Assembly: GCA_964540815.1 (NCBI GenBank)
Contig: CAZIOH010000097.1
Span: 1-26,194 of the forward strand
Direction of reading: 5' to 3'
Length of the DNA stretch: 26,194 bases
DNA from: CAZIOH01 sp964540815
Lineage (GTDB): Bacteria > Myxococcota_A > Polyangia > Fen-1088
Of the stretch, positions 14,545-23,139 are shown one piece after another; the first letter of the stretch is position 1, and each line of letters starts with the position of its first letter. Position numbers and translations under genes: made by a program. The notes beneath the pieces were generated by a model, which searched no databases, was not told the origin of the DNA, and saw only the letters and a program-made list of their open reading frames with translations.

Positions 14545-15942
14545 CTAGGACGCCGATAGCGCCGCCTGGACAACCTTTCCCGCGGTCACCGACGACGTGA
14601 CCGTCGCCGCGTCGACGCCGACGGCGGCGAGCAGGGTCTTGCCGAAGGCGCCGAGGGTCTCGGCGGCGGGGATGTCTCCGGCGGCGGCGCCGGTGCCGTC
14701 GGCCGAGGAGATGGCGAGCGCGCCGTAGTCGGTGCCGACAGGGGCCACGCCGCCGATGACGCCGCCGCGGAAGGGCTTGCCGATGGCGATGGAGACCTGG
14801 TGGTTTGGATTGTGCTGGCGGCCGTCGGTGTTGCCGGGTCCGATGGTGCGGCCGAAGACGTTGAGCGAGACCAGGGTCACGCGGTCGGCCAGCCCGGCGG
14901 TCGCCAGTTGCTGCATGAGCGACCCGATGAGGGCCACGCCCGCCACGGTTTGAGCCGTCTCGGTGGCGAGGCCGAGATCGCGGTGGTTGTCGCCGCCGAA
15001 CGGGATGTGAATCGAGATAACCGGCGTCACGTTCATCTGGATGAGGGTGATGGCCGCCAGGATCTGCGAGGCGGCGGTGTTGTCCTTGATGCTGGAGAGG
15101 TTGTCGAGCAAGGACTGGTTGATGCTTCGCACCTGGCTCTGCGAGGCCGCCAGGTCGTCGATGTACGCCCGCTGCGCCGAGGTCGCGCCGCTCTTCGAGA
15201 TCGCGTAGAGCTCGGACATGGTCTGGTCGCGCAGCGCTTGCAGGTTGGTGAGCGGGCCGGCCGCGCTGGTGAGGGTGGCCTTGAGCGCCAGCGCCGGGAT
15301 GATGGGCAGGGCCGCGCCCCCGTAGCTCAGCCCCTCGGAGGGGGAGGTGGCCCCGAGCACGATCGGCTGGGCCTGGATGGTCCCGAGGCAGGGGGCGAGT
15401 TGCCGCGCCAGCAGGGACGGCAGCATCTCGCCGGCGTAGGTGCCGCCCATCAGCTTGAGGACATCGGGCTCCTTCGGGTGGACGGGCGTGTTCGTCATCA
15501 GGTGCCAGAAGGTGGTGCGGTCGAGCACCGCCTGCGGCAGAGCCGCCCACGGCGCCGCGGCCTGGTGGACCTGTCCCCCGAGGGTCAGCGCCGTCGCCAC
15601 CATCGCCGGATCGGCGCTGTGGACGATCTTCGGATCGTCGTAGGTCCCGGGGACGTTCGCGTTCACCGGATCCCCCGCCCCCGAGGTGGCGAACACGATG
15701 AACTGCGCCTTGCCCGCCGCCGGGAGGCCGCCCGGGCAGGCCGGCACCGCGCCCCCCGCGAGCGCCCGCCGCGGGTCGGCGAGCAGCGCCGCCGGAAGGC
15801 CGGTGGCGAGCGCCCGCAGGCCCACCATCCCGGCTCCAAACAAGGTGCCGAGCAGGCCCTCGCGTCGGGTGATCATCGTCGTGGTGGAGCTGGAGTTGGA
15901 GTTGAAGTTGATGGTCGTCGTCGTCGAGGTTGGAATCGGCAT
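14545..15942 (-). CDS. Tat-exported DUF1501-like protein
   Basis: The 465-residue product has a twin-arginine signal (T25-R-R-E-G-L-L, then GTLFGAGMVGLRALATGLPAALLA), so it should be exported folded. The mature part resembles DUF1501-type (sulfatase/alkaline-phosphatase-fold-like) proteins: KAQFIVFATSGAGDPVN near the start, IHIPFGGDNHRD, LVSLNVFGRT and NPNHQVSIAIG. Unusually, 22 Thr/Ser/Asn-rich residues precede the Tat motif. ATG 15942 is well supported by AAGGAG 8 nt upstream; an inner ATG (M23, just before the RR) has no such site. The gene lies 14 bp after the CxxCH lipoprotein gene, as in planctomycete cytochrome/DUF1501 pairs. The true substrate is unknown. Confidence 0.82.
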   Translation of the reverse strand: MPIPTSTTTTINFNSNSSSTTTMITRREGLLGTLFGAGMVGLRALATGLPAALLADPRRALAGGAVPACPGGLPAAGKAQFIVFATSGAGDPVNANVPGTYDDPKIVHSADPAMVATALTLGGQVHQAAAPWAALPQAVLDRTTFWHLMTNTPVHPKEPDVLKLMGGTYAGEMLPSLLARQLAPCLGTIQAQPIVLGATSPSEGLSYGGAALPIIPALALKATLTSAAGPLTNLQALRDQTMSELYAISKSGATSAQRAYIDDLAASQSQVRSINQSLLDNLSSIKDNTAASQILAAITLIQMNVTPVISIHIPFGGDNHRDLGLATETAQTVAGVALIGSLMQQLATAGLADRVTLVSLNVFGRTIGPGNTDGRQHNPNHQVSIAIGKPFRGGVIGGVAPVGTDYGALAISSADGTGAAAGDIPAAETLGAFGKTLLAAVGVDAATVTSSVTAGKVVQAALSAS

Positions 15943-15956
15943 GGCGGCGGGCTCCT

Positions 15957-18122
15957 TCACAGTCCGATGGAGATGGCGGTCGGGGAGATGCAAGCCGCCA
16001 CGAAGGTCGACTTGAGGGCATCCGACGGCGCAGCGCCCGTGGCCATGGCCGCCCGGTAGTGCGACGTCAGCGCCGCGCTCGACGGCGCCGCCCGCGGATC
16101 GGAGGGGACGAGCCCCATGATCGTGCCGACGAAGTCGGCGATCGCCGCGTCCGACTGCAAGCTGGACCACGCCTTGGCCCCCGCCACCTGCTTGGCCGCC
16201 GGCACGTCGATCACCTGGGCCGCGAGGCTCGCGCACATGTTCTCGGTGGCCGCACGGTAAAACAGGCTCGGCTGGTTGGGGAGCACCGGCTCCGTCGACC
16301 CACGGCTGTATCCATCCGAGGGCAGGCCGAGCGCGATCTGCGGGACGGTGGCGGCGAGCTGCTTCTTGGTGACCGCGTCGAGCCCACACACGTCCACGAG
16401 CCCCAGGCGGTTCTCGAGCGCCGTGCACAGATGTCCACGGCGGGACACGGCGATGGTCTCGCCGTTGAGGACCGCCGTCTGGGTCGGGGTGGCGTTGGTC
16501 ACGAGCGGCGAAGTGAACAGCGTCTCGACCAGCGTGCTCCACGAATGGTTCGACCCCCGAAAGACCCCGACCACCCGCTGGAGCTCGGGATCGCTCTCGG
16601 CACAATCCGCCGAGTTGGCGTAGGTGCACAGGCGCTCGACCCACGCCTCGGCGAACCTCGGATGGATCGCCAGGGCCGCTCCGAAGTCCGCCATGCTCGC
16701 CACTGGCTGGGTCACGCCCTCGAACGCGAAGGTCCCCGTCACCGCCGACAGCGTGGCGTCGGCCTGGGTGTGGTAGTTCCAAGAGTAGCTGGCCGCGAAG
16801 ATCGACCGCATGGGATCGAGCGCCCGGTGGCACACCGCGCACGCGGAATCCGCAGCGTGGACGGGATCGAACCCCGGCAACGGTGCGCCCGTCAACCCCA
16901 TCGGGTCGCTGCCGTCCACCTGCCCGCCGAGGGCCACGATCAGCGCCTGGTTGACGGTCACCCGCATCTGGTTGCTCACGTTGGTCGGCCAGTTGGCAAA
17001 GAAGGCGGGCGTGCTGAAGAAGCCAACCCGCGGGATGCCCAGCACGAGCTCGGTCGCCGTGCGCAACCGCGCAAGATCGTAGAACGGGGTCACAACCTCG
17101 CCGGTGGCCGGCTGGCGGATGGACACGAGCTGCCAGTCGGCGAAGTCCGCCGCCGTGAGCTGCGGCGCCGTGGCGCTGCCGGCGGTCGGCGGGCAAGCGG
17201 TGCCCGCAGCGTTCTTGCGGTTGTCGAGCGAGCCGTAGAGCAGGTAGTGCAAGGTGGCCGCGCTCGGTGGGTAGACGATGGGATCCTCGGTGCACCCCGC
17301 GACCGCCGCCCCCGCGGTGGACACGTCGGCATCGTACCAGTGCATGTAGCTGGGGCTGGCGGGGTTCAAGCTGTCGGCGAGCGGGATGGGCCCGGCCGCA
17401 GCCTCGACCGTGATGGTGAGGCCGGGGTTGGCGCGCTTGAAGCCGTCCGTGACCTTGCCGGCGTCGTCGACCTGCCAGACGTCGAGGAAGGCGTACATCT
17501 CCTTCAGCGCGGTGGTCATCATGAACTGGCGCGTGGTCACGCCCGAGGTCAGCGGCTGTCCGGCCGCCACCAGCGCCATCATCGTGCGCGCGAAGCTCTC
17601 GCGGGCGTTCTGGACGAGCAGCGGCGTGAGGGTCGGGTTGATGGCGATCTGCTTGGGATAGGCCTGGTCGGCGAAGTCGGCCGCCGAGATCTGCGTCTGC
17701 TGGAAGGCGAGCTCGAAGAACCGGCGCATCTTGACGGCGTACTCCGGCTGCTGCATCCACTGTTCAACCAGGGGCCCGAGCGCCGTGGGATCCTGGGTCA
17801 CCGCCTGCACCTCGGCGTCCGTCGGAGCGAGGCCGACGAGGAGGTTCTTGACCTTGGCCACGTACGACGCTGGAGCCACCGCCTCGAACGGGTGCCCCGC
17901 GTCCGCGTCGCCGCCGCCGGCGCCGGTGGAATCTCCACCCGCGCCGGACATCCCACCCCCTCCCCCACCCGCACCTACGCGCGCGTCGGCGCCTCCGGTT
18001 CCAGTCGAGGCGTCCGACAGCGAAGGCCCGACGCCAGAGCGTCCACAGGCGAAGGCCGCGAACACCGATGCGACCGAGAGGGTGACGACCGGGACGAGCG
18101 ACCCTGGTAGAGCGAGTTTCAT
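15957..18122 (-). CDS. DUF1592/DUF1588/DUF1585-like lipoprotein with one CxxCH motif
   Basis: The 721-residue product starts with a lipoprotein signal (lipobox A23-F-A-C26), then a Gly/Ala/Asp-rich spacer to about 75. The rest resembles the planctomycete-type DUF1592-DUF1588-DUF1585 arrangement: a helical N-terminal part (SYVAKVKNLLVGLAPTDAEV), ESFARTMMALVAAGQPLT, then AADSAC428-AVC431-H432-RALDPMRSIF, and a C-terminal part with WVERLCTYANS. The CxxCH motif could bind heme c, but only one is present and the usual DPxG after it reads DPMR. Many further cysteines occur. ATG 18122 is supported by GAGGAAA a few bases upstream. It is the first gene of a two-gene operon with the Tat protein and divergent from the ABC operon. 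An electron-transfer or surface-processing role is inferred only. Confidence 0.8.
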   Translation of the reverse strand: MKLALPGSLVPVVTLSVASVFAAFACGRSGVGPSLSDASTGTGGADARVGAGGGGGGMSGAGGDSTGAGGGDADAGHPFEAVAPASYVAKVKNLLVGLAPTDAEVQAVTQDPTALGPLVEQWMQQPEYAVKMRRFFELAFQQTQISAADFADQAYPKQIAINPTLTPLLVQNARESFARTMMALVAAGQPLTSGVTTRQFMMTTALKEMYAFLDVWQVDDAGKVTDGFKRANPGLTITVEAAAGPIPLADSLNPASPSYMHWYDADVSTAGAAVAGCTEDPIVYPPSAATLHYLLYGSLDNRKNAAGTACPPTAGSATAPQLTAADFADWQLVSIRQPATGEVVTPFYDLARLRTATELVLGIPRVGFFSTPAFFANWPTNVSNQMRVTVNQALIVALGGQVDGSDPMGLTGAPLPGFDPVHAADSACAVCHRALDPMRSIFAASYSWNYHTQADATLSAVTGTFAFEGVTQPVASMADFGAALAIHPRFAEAWVERLCTYANSADCAESDPELQRVVGVFRGSNHSWSTLVETLFTSPLVTNATPTQTAVLNGETIAVSRRGHLCTALENRLGLVDVCGLDAVTKKQLAATVPQIALGLPSDGYSRGSTEPVLPNQPSLFYRAATENMCASLAAQVIDVPAAKQVAGAKAWSSLQSDAAIADFVGTIMGLVPSDPRAAPSSAALTSHYRAAMATGAAPSDALKSTFVAACISPTAISIGL

Positions 18123-18305
18123 CGGTTTCCTCAGTGGGTTGATGGTGCCTCAGTGTCACGCCGACCGATTGCTGAGCCATTGCCGGGTTGTAAAGTTACG
18201 TAAACCGCTCCCGGACCTTTCTCGCAATCTCGCCCCTACCTTCGGAAGACTCGAGGTCGAGGTTGATGGGGCCGTCAACGGACGAGTAGGCTAACCTGAC
18301 GAGCT
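18123..18305. promoter_or_regulatory. Divergent promoter region with TTACGTAA palindrome
   Basis: This 183-bp gap separates the CxxCH lipoprotein (minus) from the ABC transporter operon (plus). It has the most AT-rich patch of this part of the window, with the perfect 8-bp palindrome TTACGTAA at 18196-18203 inside GTAAAGTTACGTAAAC. Such a site could be an operator or part of the -10 regions. No full promoter can be assigned with confidence. Confidence 0.4.
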
Positions 18306-19079
18306 GTGACGTCGATCCCGCTGGTCTCGCTGCGCGCCGTCAGCAAGAGCTACGTCGAAGGCAACTCCGAGCGGCTGGTCCTCCGTGCGACCGATGCGAC
18401 GTTCGCGCGCGGCGAGTTCATCGTCCTGCTCGGAAAGAGCGGCTCGGGGAAGTCCACCCTCCTCAACATCCTGGGGGGCATCGACCTGCCCTCCGCGGGC
18501 GAGATCGACATCCTCGGCAACCGACTGGCCCACATGTCGGAAGAAGCGCGCACCCTCTTCCGGCGCGCCAACATCGGGTTCATCTTCCAGACCTTCAACC
18601 TCATCCCGACCCTGACGGTCGAGGAGAACCTGCTCTTGCCCCTCGAGCTGCGCGGCCCGCTGCCCGGCGAGCGATCCAGCCGGCGGGACCCGCGGTTTCG
18701 CGCGGAGTGCCGCGCTCGGGCGAGGGCCCTGCTCGCCGAGCTCGGGCTCGAGTCCCGCCACGGCAGCTTTCCGGACGTGCTCTCAGGCGGCGAGCAGCAG
18801 CGCGTGGCGGTGGCGCGCGCGCTGATTCACGATCCCGCGCTGGTGCTGGCCGACGAGCCGACCGGGAACCTCGACGAGCGCACCGGGCGTGACGTGCTGG
18901 ATCTCATCGATCGCCTGACGCGCCAGCGCTCGGGGACGGTGCTGGTGGTGACGCACGATCGCGATCTCATCGGGCGCGCGGATCGGGTGTTCGTGCTCGA
19001 GGAGGGACGACTGTCCGAGCGCGCCCCGAACGATACGGACACCGCCCGCGGCGGCGCCCCGCTTCCCCCGGCGAGATGA
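18306..19079 (+). CDS. ABC transporter ATP-binding protein (LolD/MacB type)
   Basis: The 257-residue ATPase drives a FtsX-type permease. All motifs are intact: Walker A G43-K-S-G-S-G-K-S-T51, Q-loop Gln95 (FIFQTFNLIP), signature LSGGEQQ (159-165), Walker B LVLADE (179-184) and switch His217 (VVTHD). The FQTFNLIPTLTVEEN stretch and length match the LolD/MacB group, which powers envelope lipid or peptide movement. About 20 residues between the Q-loop and signature (GPLPGERSSRRDPRFRAE) form an Arg-rich insert. The start is GTG 18306. The permease starts 4 bp after the stop. Confidence 0.95.
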   Translation: MTSIPLVSLRAVSKSYVEGNSERLVLRATDATFARGEFIVLLGKSGSGKSTLLNILGGIDLPSAGEIDILGNRLAHMSEEARTLFRRANIGFIFQTFNLIPTLTVEENLLLPLELRGPLPGERSSRRDPRFRAECRARARALLAELGLESRHGSFPDVLSGGEQQRVAVARALIHDPALVLADEPTGNLDERTGRDVLDLIDRLTRQRSGTVLVVTHDRDLIGRADRVFVLEEGRLSERAPNDTDTARGGAPLPPAR

Positions 19080-19083
19080 CCCG

Positions 19084-21768
19084 GTGAGTCCCCTGCTCTT
19101 CCGGTCGAGCCTGCGCCACCTGGCCCGGCACCCGCTGCTCACGGGCCTGTCGGTGGTCGGCATCGCCCTCGGGGTGGCGGTGGTGGTGGCCATCGATCTC
19201 GCGAGCGGCAGCGCCCGGCTGGCGTTCGAGCTCGCCAACGACAGCGTCGCCGGAAAGGCCACCGACCAGGTCGTGGGCGCGACCGCCGACAGCCTCGGCG
19301 ACGATCTCTACCGGGTGATCCGCGTGGAGCTCGGGATCGCCGACGCCGCGCCCGTGGTCGAGGGCTACGCCACGGCCGCCAGCGGCGTCCCGGCTCGCGC
19401 CCTGCGGGTGCTCGGCGTCGACCCGTTCGCCGAGCGCCCGTTTCGCGTCTACAGCACAGGCGGGCCGAGCACGGCCGGTGCCGGCAACGGTGCCAGCGAC
19501 GGTGCCGGCCCGGGTGACGACAAGGGCGACCGCGGAGGCGTCACCACCCTCGCGCGGTTGCTGACGGAGCCGGGCGCCGCCCTGGTCTCGCCGCGGCTCG
19601 CCCGTCAGCTCGGCCTGGCGTCGACGCATGGTGCCCGCACGCGCCCGGCCCCGCGCGTCGACCTGCTGGTCGGCGGTGTGCGACGAAGGCTGTCGCTCGC
19701 CGGTACCCTGCCCGAGCCCGCGCAGGGGACGCCCGAGGCCGCCGCGCTCGACGACGTCATCGTCACGGACATCGCAACCGCGCAGGAGTGGCTCGCCGAG
19801 CCGGGACGGCTGACGCACATCGATCTGCTCTTGCCGCCCGGCCCCGCCGGGGACCGGGCGCGCGCCCGCATCGCCGCCCGCTGCGGCCAGGCCTGCGTGG
19901 TGGTCCCGGTCGCCGCCCGCTCGGGGGCGGCCGCGCAGATGACCCGCGCCTTCACCCTGAACCTGCAGGCGATGAGCTTCCTCGCGCTCCTCGTGGGCAT
20001 GTTCCTCATCTACAACACCATGACCTTCTCGGTGGTGCAGCGCCGCCCGCTGCTTGGGACGCTGCGCGCGCTCGGCGTCACCCGCGGCGAGCTCTTCGGG
20101 CTGATCCTCGGCGAGGCGGTGCTGCTGGCGGTCCCGGCCACCGCGCTCGGGGTCGGGCTCGGGATCGGGCTCGCCACCGAGCTCGTGCGCCTGGTGACCC
20201 GCACCATCAATGACCTCTACTTCGTGGTCAACGTGCGCAGCCTGCACCTCGACGGCCTCACCCTCGGGAAGGGCCTCGCGCTCGGCCTCGGCGCCACCCT
20301 GCTCGCGGCCCTGGCTCCGGCGCGGGAGGCGACCCGCATCGCGCCCACGCTCACCCTCCGGCGCTCGTTCGCCGAGGCGCGCCTGGCGCGGCAGGCCGGC
20401 GGGCTCGCCCTCGCGGGGGGCGGCCTGGCGGTGGCGGCCACCGGGTTGCTCGCGCTGTCGGGACGCAGCCTCGGCCTCGCGTACGTGGGGCTCTTCGCGG
20501 TGCTGGGGGCGGCGGCCCTCGCGACCCCCTTCGCCACCCGCGCCTTCGCCCGGCTGGCTCGGGCGCCCGCGGCGCGGGTGTTCGGGATCACCGGCACCCT
20601 GGCTGCCCGCGGGATCGTCGCGTCGCTGACCCGCACGTCGGTGGCGCTGGCCGCGCTCACCATCGCGGTCGCCACCACAGTCGGGGTCGGCATCATGGTC
20701 GACAGCTTCCGCGGCACGGTGGTGGAGTGGCTGGGCATGACGTTGCAGGCGGACATCTTCGTGGGGCCGCCGAGCCTCGTCTCGCGCAAGGGCGATGCGA
20801 CCGTCCTGCCCGAGGTGCTGGCGCGGATCGCCGCCACGCCAGGGATCGCCGCCATCAACACCATCCGCAACCGCCGCGTTCGAACGGCCGATGGCGACGA
20901 GATCGGCGAGGTCGACCTGCACGCACCAACCTTCGGCGACCCGGGCAAGGGCCTGCCGCGCCGACCGCGCCCCTACCGGTTCCGGAGCGCGGTCGATGGC
21001 GACGTCTACGCTGCCCTCGAGGCTCCGGACGCGCTGGCCATCTCCGAGCCGTATGCCTTTCACCACCAGGTGTCGGTGGGCTCGCAGGTGGTGCTGATCA
21101 CCGACCGGGGCCCGCGTCCCCTGCGGGTGGTGGCCATCTATACCGACTATGCCTCCGATGAAGGCGGTCTGATGCTGGCCCGGTCGACCTACGAGCGGCT
21201 GTTCGATGACCGCGGGGTCTCGGCGCTGTCGCTCGTCGCCGCGCCCGGCACCGACCTCGCGCGGCTGCGCGCCGAGGTGGCGGCGGCCGGGGGCGCCTCA
21301 CAGGCCCTGGTGGTGCGCGCGAACCGCGAGCTGCGGGACGCGTCCATCGCCATCTTCGATCGTACGTTCCTCATCACCCAGGTCCTGCGCATGCTGGCGG
21401 TGGGGGTCGCCTTCGTCGGGGTGCTGAGCGCGCTCATGGCCCTCGCGCTCGAGCGCGCGCGAGAACTGGCGGTGCTGCGGGCCATCGGGCTCGTGCCGCG
21501 GCAACTGGCGGCGGTGGTGACGATGCAGACCTCGCTCATGGGCCTGTGTGCCGGGATCCTGTCGCTGCCGCTCGGGATCGGCCTCGCGCTGATCCTGGTC
21601 TACGTCATCAACCGACGTTCGTTCGGGTGGACGCTGGCGCTCGAGCTGTCCCCGCGGGTGCTGGCGGAGGCGATTGCGCTCGCGTGGGTGGCCGCCCTCC
21701 TCGCCGGCCTGTATCCGGCGTGGAAGATGTCGCGGGCCAACCCGGCGCGCGCGCTGCGTGATGAATGA
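19084..21768 (+). CDS. FtsX-like ABC permease (AttH-linked)
   Basis: The 894-residue inner-membrane protein has the layout of a fused double FtsX permease. TM1 (about 20-40) is followed by a large periplasmic domain. A first FtsX block has TMs near 299-318 and 337-368 and contains RRPLLGTLRALGVTRGELF. A central hydrophobic region lies at about 430-480, with another TM at 520-541 and a second periplasmic domain. The second FtsX block has TMs near 770-792, 819-843 and 859-880 and ends in YPAWKMSRANPARALRDE, typical of the family. GTG 19084 follows the ATPase stop by 4 bp. The stop overlaps the AttH-like gene (ATGA), so the three form one system, probably moving a lipid-like or hydrophobic substrate across or out of the inner membrane. 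Confidence 0.93.
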   Translation: MSPLLFRSSLRHLARHPLLTGLSVVGIALGVAVVVAIDLASGSARLAFELANDSVAGKATDQVVGATADSLGDDLYRVIRVELGIADAAPVVEGYATAASGVPARALRVLGVDPFAERPFRVYSTGGPSTAGAGNGASDGAGPGDDKGDRGGVTTLARLLTEPGAALVSPRLARQLGLASTHGARTRPAPRVDLLVGGVRRRLSLAGTLPEPAQGTPEAAALDDVIVTDIATAQEWLAEPGRLTHIDLLLPPGPAGDRARARIAARCGQACVVVPVAARSGAAAQMTRAFTLNLQAMSFLALLVGMFLIYNTMTFSVVQRRPLLGTLRALGVTRGELFGLILGEAVLLAVPATALGVGLGIGLATELVRLVTRTINDLYFVVNVRSLHLDGLTLGKGLALGLGATLLAALAPAREATRIAPTLTLRRSFAEARLARQAGGLALAGGGLAVAATGLLALSGRSLGLAYVGLFAVLGAAALATPFATRAFARLARAPAARVFGITGTLAARGIVASLTRTSVALAALTIAVATTVGVGIMVDSFRGTVVEWLGMTLQADIFVGPPSLVSRKGDATVLPEVLARIAATPGIAAINTIRNRRVRTADGDEIGEVDLHAPTFGDPGKGLPRRPRPYRFRSAVDGDVYAALEAPDALAISEPYAFHHQVSVGSQVVLITDRGPRPLRVVAIYTDYASDEGGLMLARSTYERLFDDRGVSALSLVAAPGTDLARLRAEVAAAGGASQALVVRANRELRDASIAIFDRTFLITQVLRMLAVGVAFVGVLSALMALALERARELAVLRAIGLVPRQLAAVVTMQTSLMGLCAGILSLPLGIGLALILVYVINRRSFGWTLALELSPRVLAEAIALAWVAALLAGLYPAWKMSRANPARALRDE

Positions 21769-23126
21769 GCGCGCCGCCGACCAGCCTCTCCCGGTTCTGC
21801 GCCCAGGTGATCGGCTTGGTCCTGATCCCTGTGATGCTGCCCCTGGCGCCGCTGTCGTCATCGCTGTCGTGCGCGGCGCCGCCATCCTCCCAGCGCGGCG
21901 GCGACGGCGATGCCAGGACACGTCGCGCCGGCGGGCCCGCGCTGTCGGTGCTGGAGGCGCTCGGGGGAGGCGCCGGCGAGGAGGACCAGGGCTTCGAGCG
22001 GGCCACCCGGCCCCGGGAGCTCTCGTTCCCGGCGGATCACGGGCCGCACCCCGGGTTCCGCAGCGAATGGTGGTACTGGACCGGAAACCTCGATGGGCCG
22101 GCCCGGCGCCGCTTCGGTTACCAGCTCACGATCTTTCGCATGGCCCTCGCCCCACCGCCGTCGGCCGTGCGGCCGGGCGCCTGGGCGACGAGCCAGGTCT
22201 ACATGGCCCATCTGGCCCTCACCGACGTGGCGGGACAGCGGAGAGGGGCGCGCTTTCTCGCCGCCGAGCAGACGGCGCGCGCGGCGGTGGGCCTGGCGGG
22301 CGCAACCGCCGCGCCATTCGCCGCCTGGGTCCTCGGCTGGCGCGCCGCCGGTCCTGGAGCGGACACGAACGCGACGAGGGCGACAACGGACGGGACGACG
22401 ACGACGACGCCCGGACTGACGCCCCTCGCGCTCACGGCCATCTCCGACGTCCCGGGGGCGCCGCGATTCGGAGTCGACCTGACCCTGCTCGCGGGAAAGC
22501 CCCTGGTGCTGGAGGGCGACCGGGGACTATCGCGCAAGGGCCGGGCCGAAGGAAACGCGTCATACTACGACTCGCTCACCCGGATGCCCACGCAAGGGAC
22601 CGTCACCATCGCCGACCAGACGTTCCCCGTCACCGGGACGAGCTGGATGGATCGCGAGTGGAGCACGAGCGCGCTCGAACCAGGTCAAGTGGGCTGGGAC
22701 TGGTTCGCGCTGCAGCTCGACGACGGCCGCGACCTGATGTTCTTCCGCCTGCGCCAGCACGCCAGATCGGCCGGTGAAGACACCCTGGATCCGGCCAGCA
22801 GCGGTACCCTGGTCGACCTCGACGGCAGCGCCCACCACCTCGCCCACGACGACGTGCGCGTCACCGCCACCGGGAGCTGGAGCAGCCCACGCTCCGGGAC
22901 GCGCTACCCTGCCGCGTTCCACCTCGAGCTCCCGCACGCCCGCCTCTCGCTCGACGTGACACCGGTGGTGCCCGATCAGGAGCTCGACCTCAGCTTTCGC
23001 TACTGGGAAGGAGCCGTCGACGTCACAGGCACCGACACGGGCAAGCCCATCGGCGGACGCGGCTACCTCGAGCTGACCGGCTACGGCGAGATCGCTCCGG
23101 CCGGCTCGCCGCAGTCCCCCCGCTGA
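21765..23126 (+). CDS. AttH/CrtC-type lipocalin-like exported protein
   Basis: The 453-residue product belongs to the COG5621/AttH group related to carotenoid hydratase CrtC. Diagnostic segments are S100-E-W-W-Y-W-T-G-N108 near the start of the domain and G291-T-S-W-M-D-R-E-W-S300, then WDWFALQLDDGRDLMFFRLR. A signal peptide (VIGLVLIPVMLPLAPLSSSLS) precedes C36, a possible lipidation site, so it is probably a periplasmic lipoprotein. It overlaps the FtsX permease stop; this ABC ATPase, FtsX and AttH order is a known neighbourhood. A Thr-rich, low-complexity insert lies at about 201-216, encoded by GAC/ACG runs. The real ligand is not known; a hydrophobic substrate handed to or from the transporter is inferred. 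Confidence 0.92.
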   Translation: MSAPPTSLSRFCAQVIGLVLIPVMLPLAPLSSSLSCAAPPSSQRGGDGDARTRRAGGPALSVLEALGGGAGEEDQGFERATRPRELSFPADHGPHPGFRSEWWYWTGNLDGPARRRFGYQLTIFRMALAPPPSAVRPGAWATSQVYMAHLALTDVAGQRRGARFLAAEQTARAAVGLAGATAAPFAAWVLGWRAAGPGADTNATRATTDGTTTTTPGLTPLALTAISDVPGAPRFGVDLTLLAGKPLVLEGDRGLSRKGRAEGNASYYDSLTRMPTQGTVTIADQTFPVTGTSWMDREWSTSALEPGQVGWDWFALQLDDGRDLMFFRLRQHARSAGEDTLDPASSGTLVDLDGSAHHLAHDDVRVTATGSWSSPRSGTRYPAAFHLELPHARLSLDVTPVVPDQELDLSFRYWEGAVDVTGTDTGKPIGGRGYLELTGYGEIAPAGSPQSPR

Positions 23127-23139
23127 CCGGAGCGCTCGC

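Noticed and set aside
14545..17760. 1071-codon minus-strand frame reading through the DUF1501 gene into the upstream gene
   Set aside because: The part above 15942 is out of frame with the DUF1592-like gene and lacks domains; AAGGAG before ATG 15942 marks the real start.
18967..21066. Very long minus-strand frame opposite the ABC permease
   Set aside because: Composition is Arg/Gly/Glu-rich low complexity without domains, and the plus-strand ABC genes explain the region.
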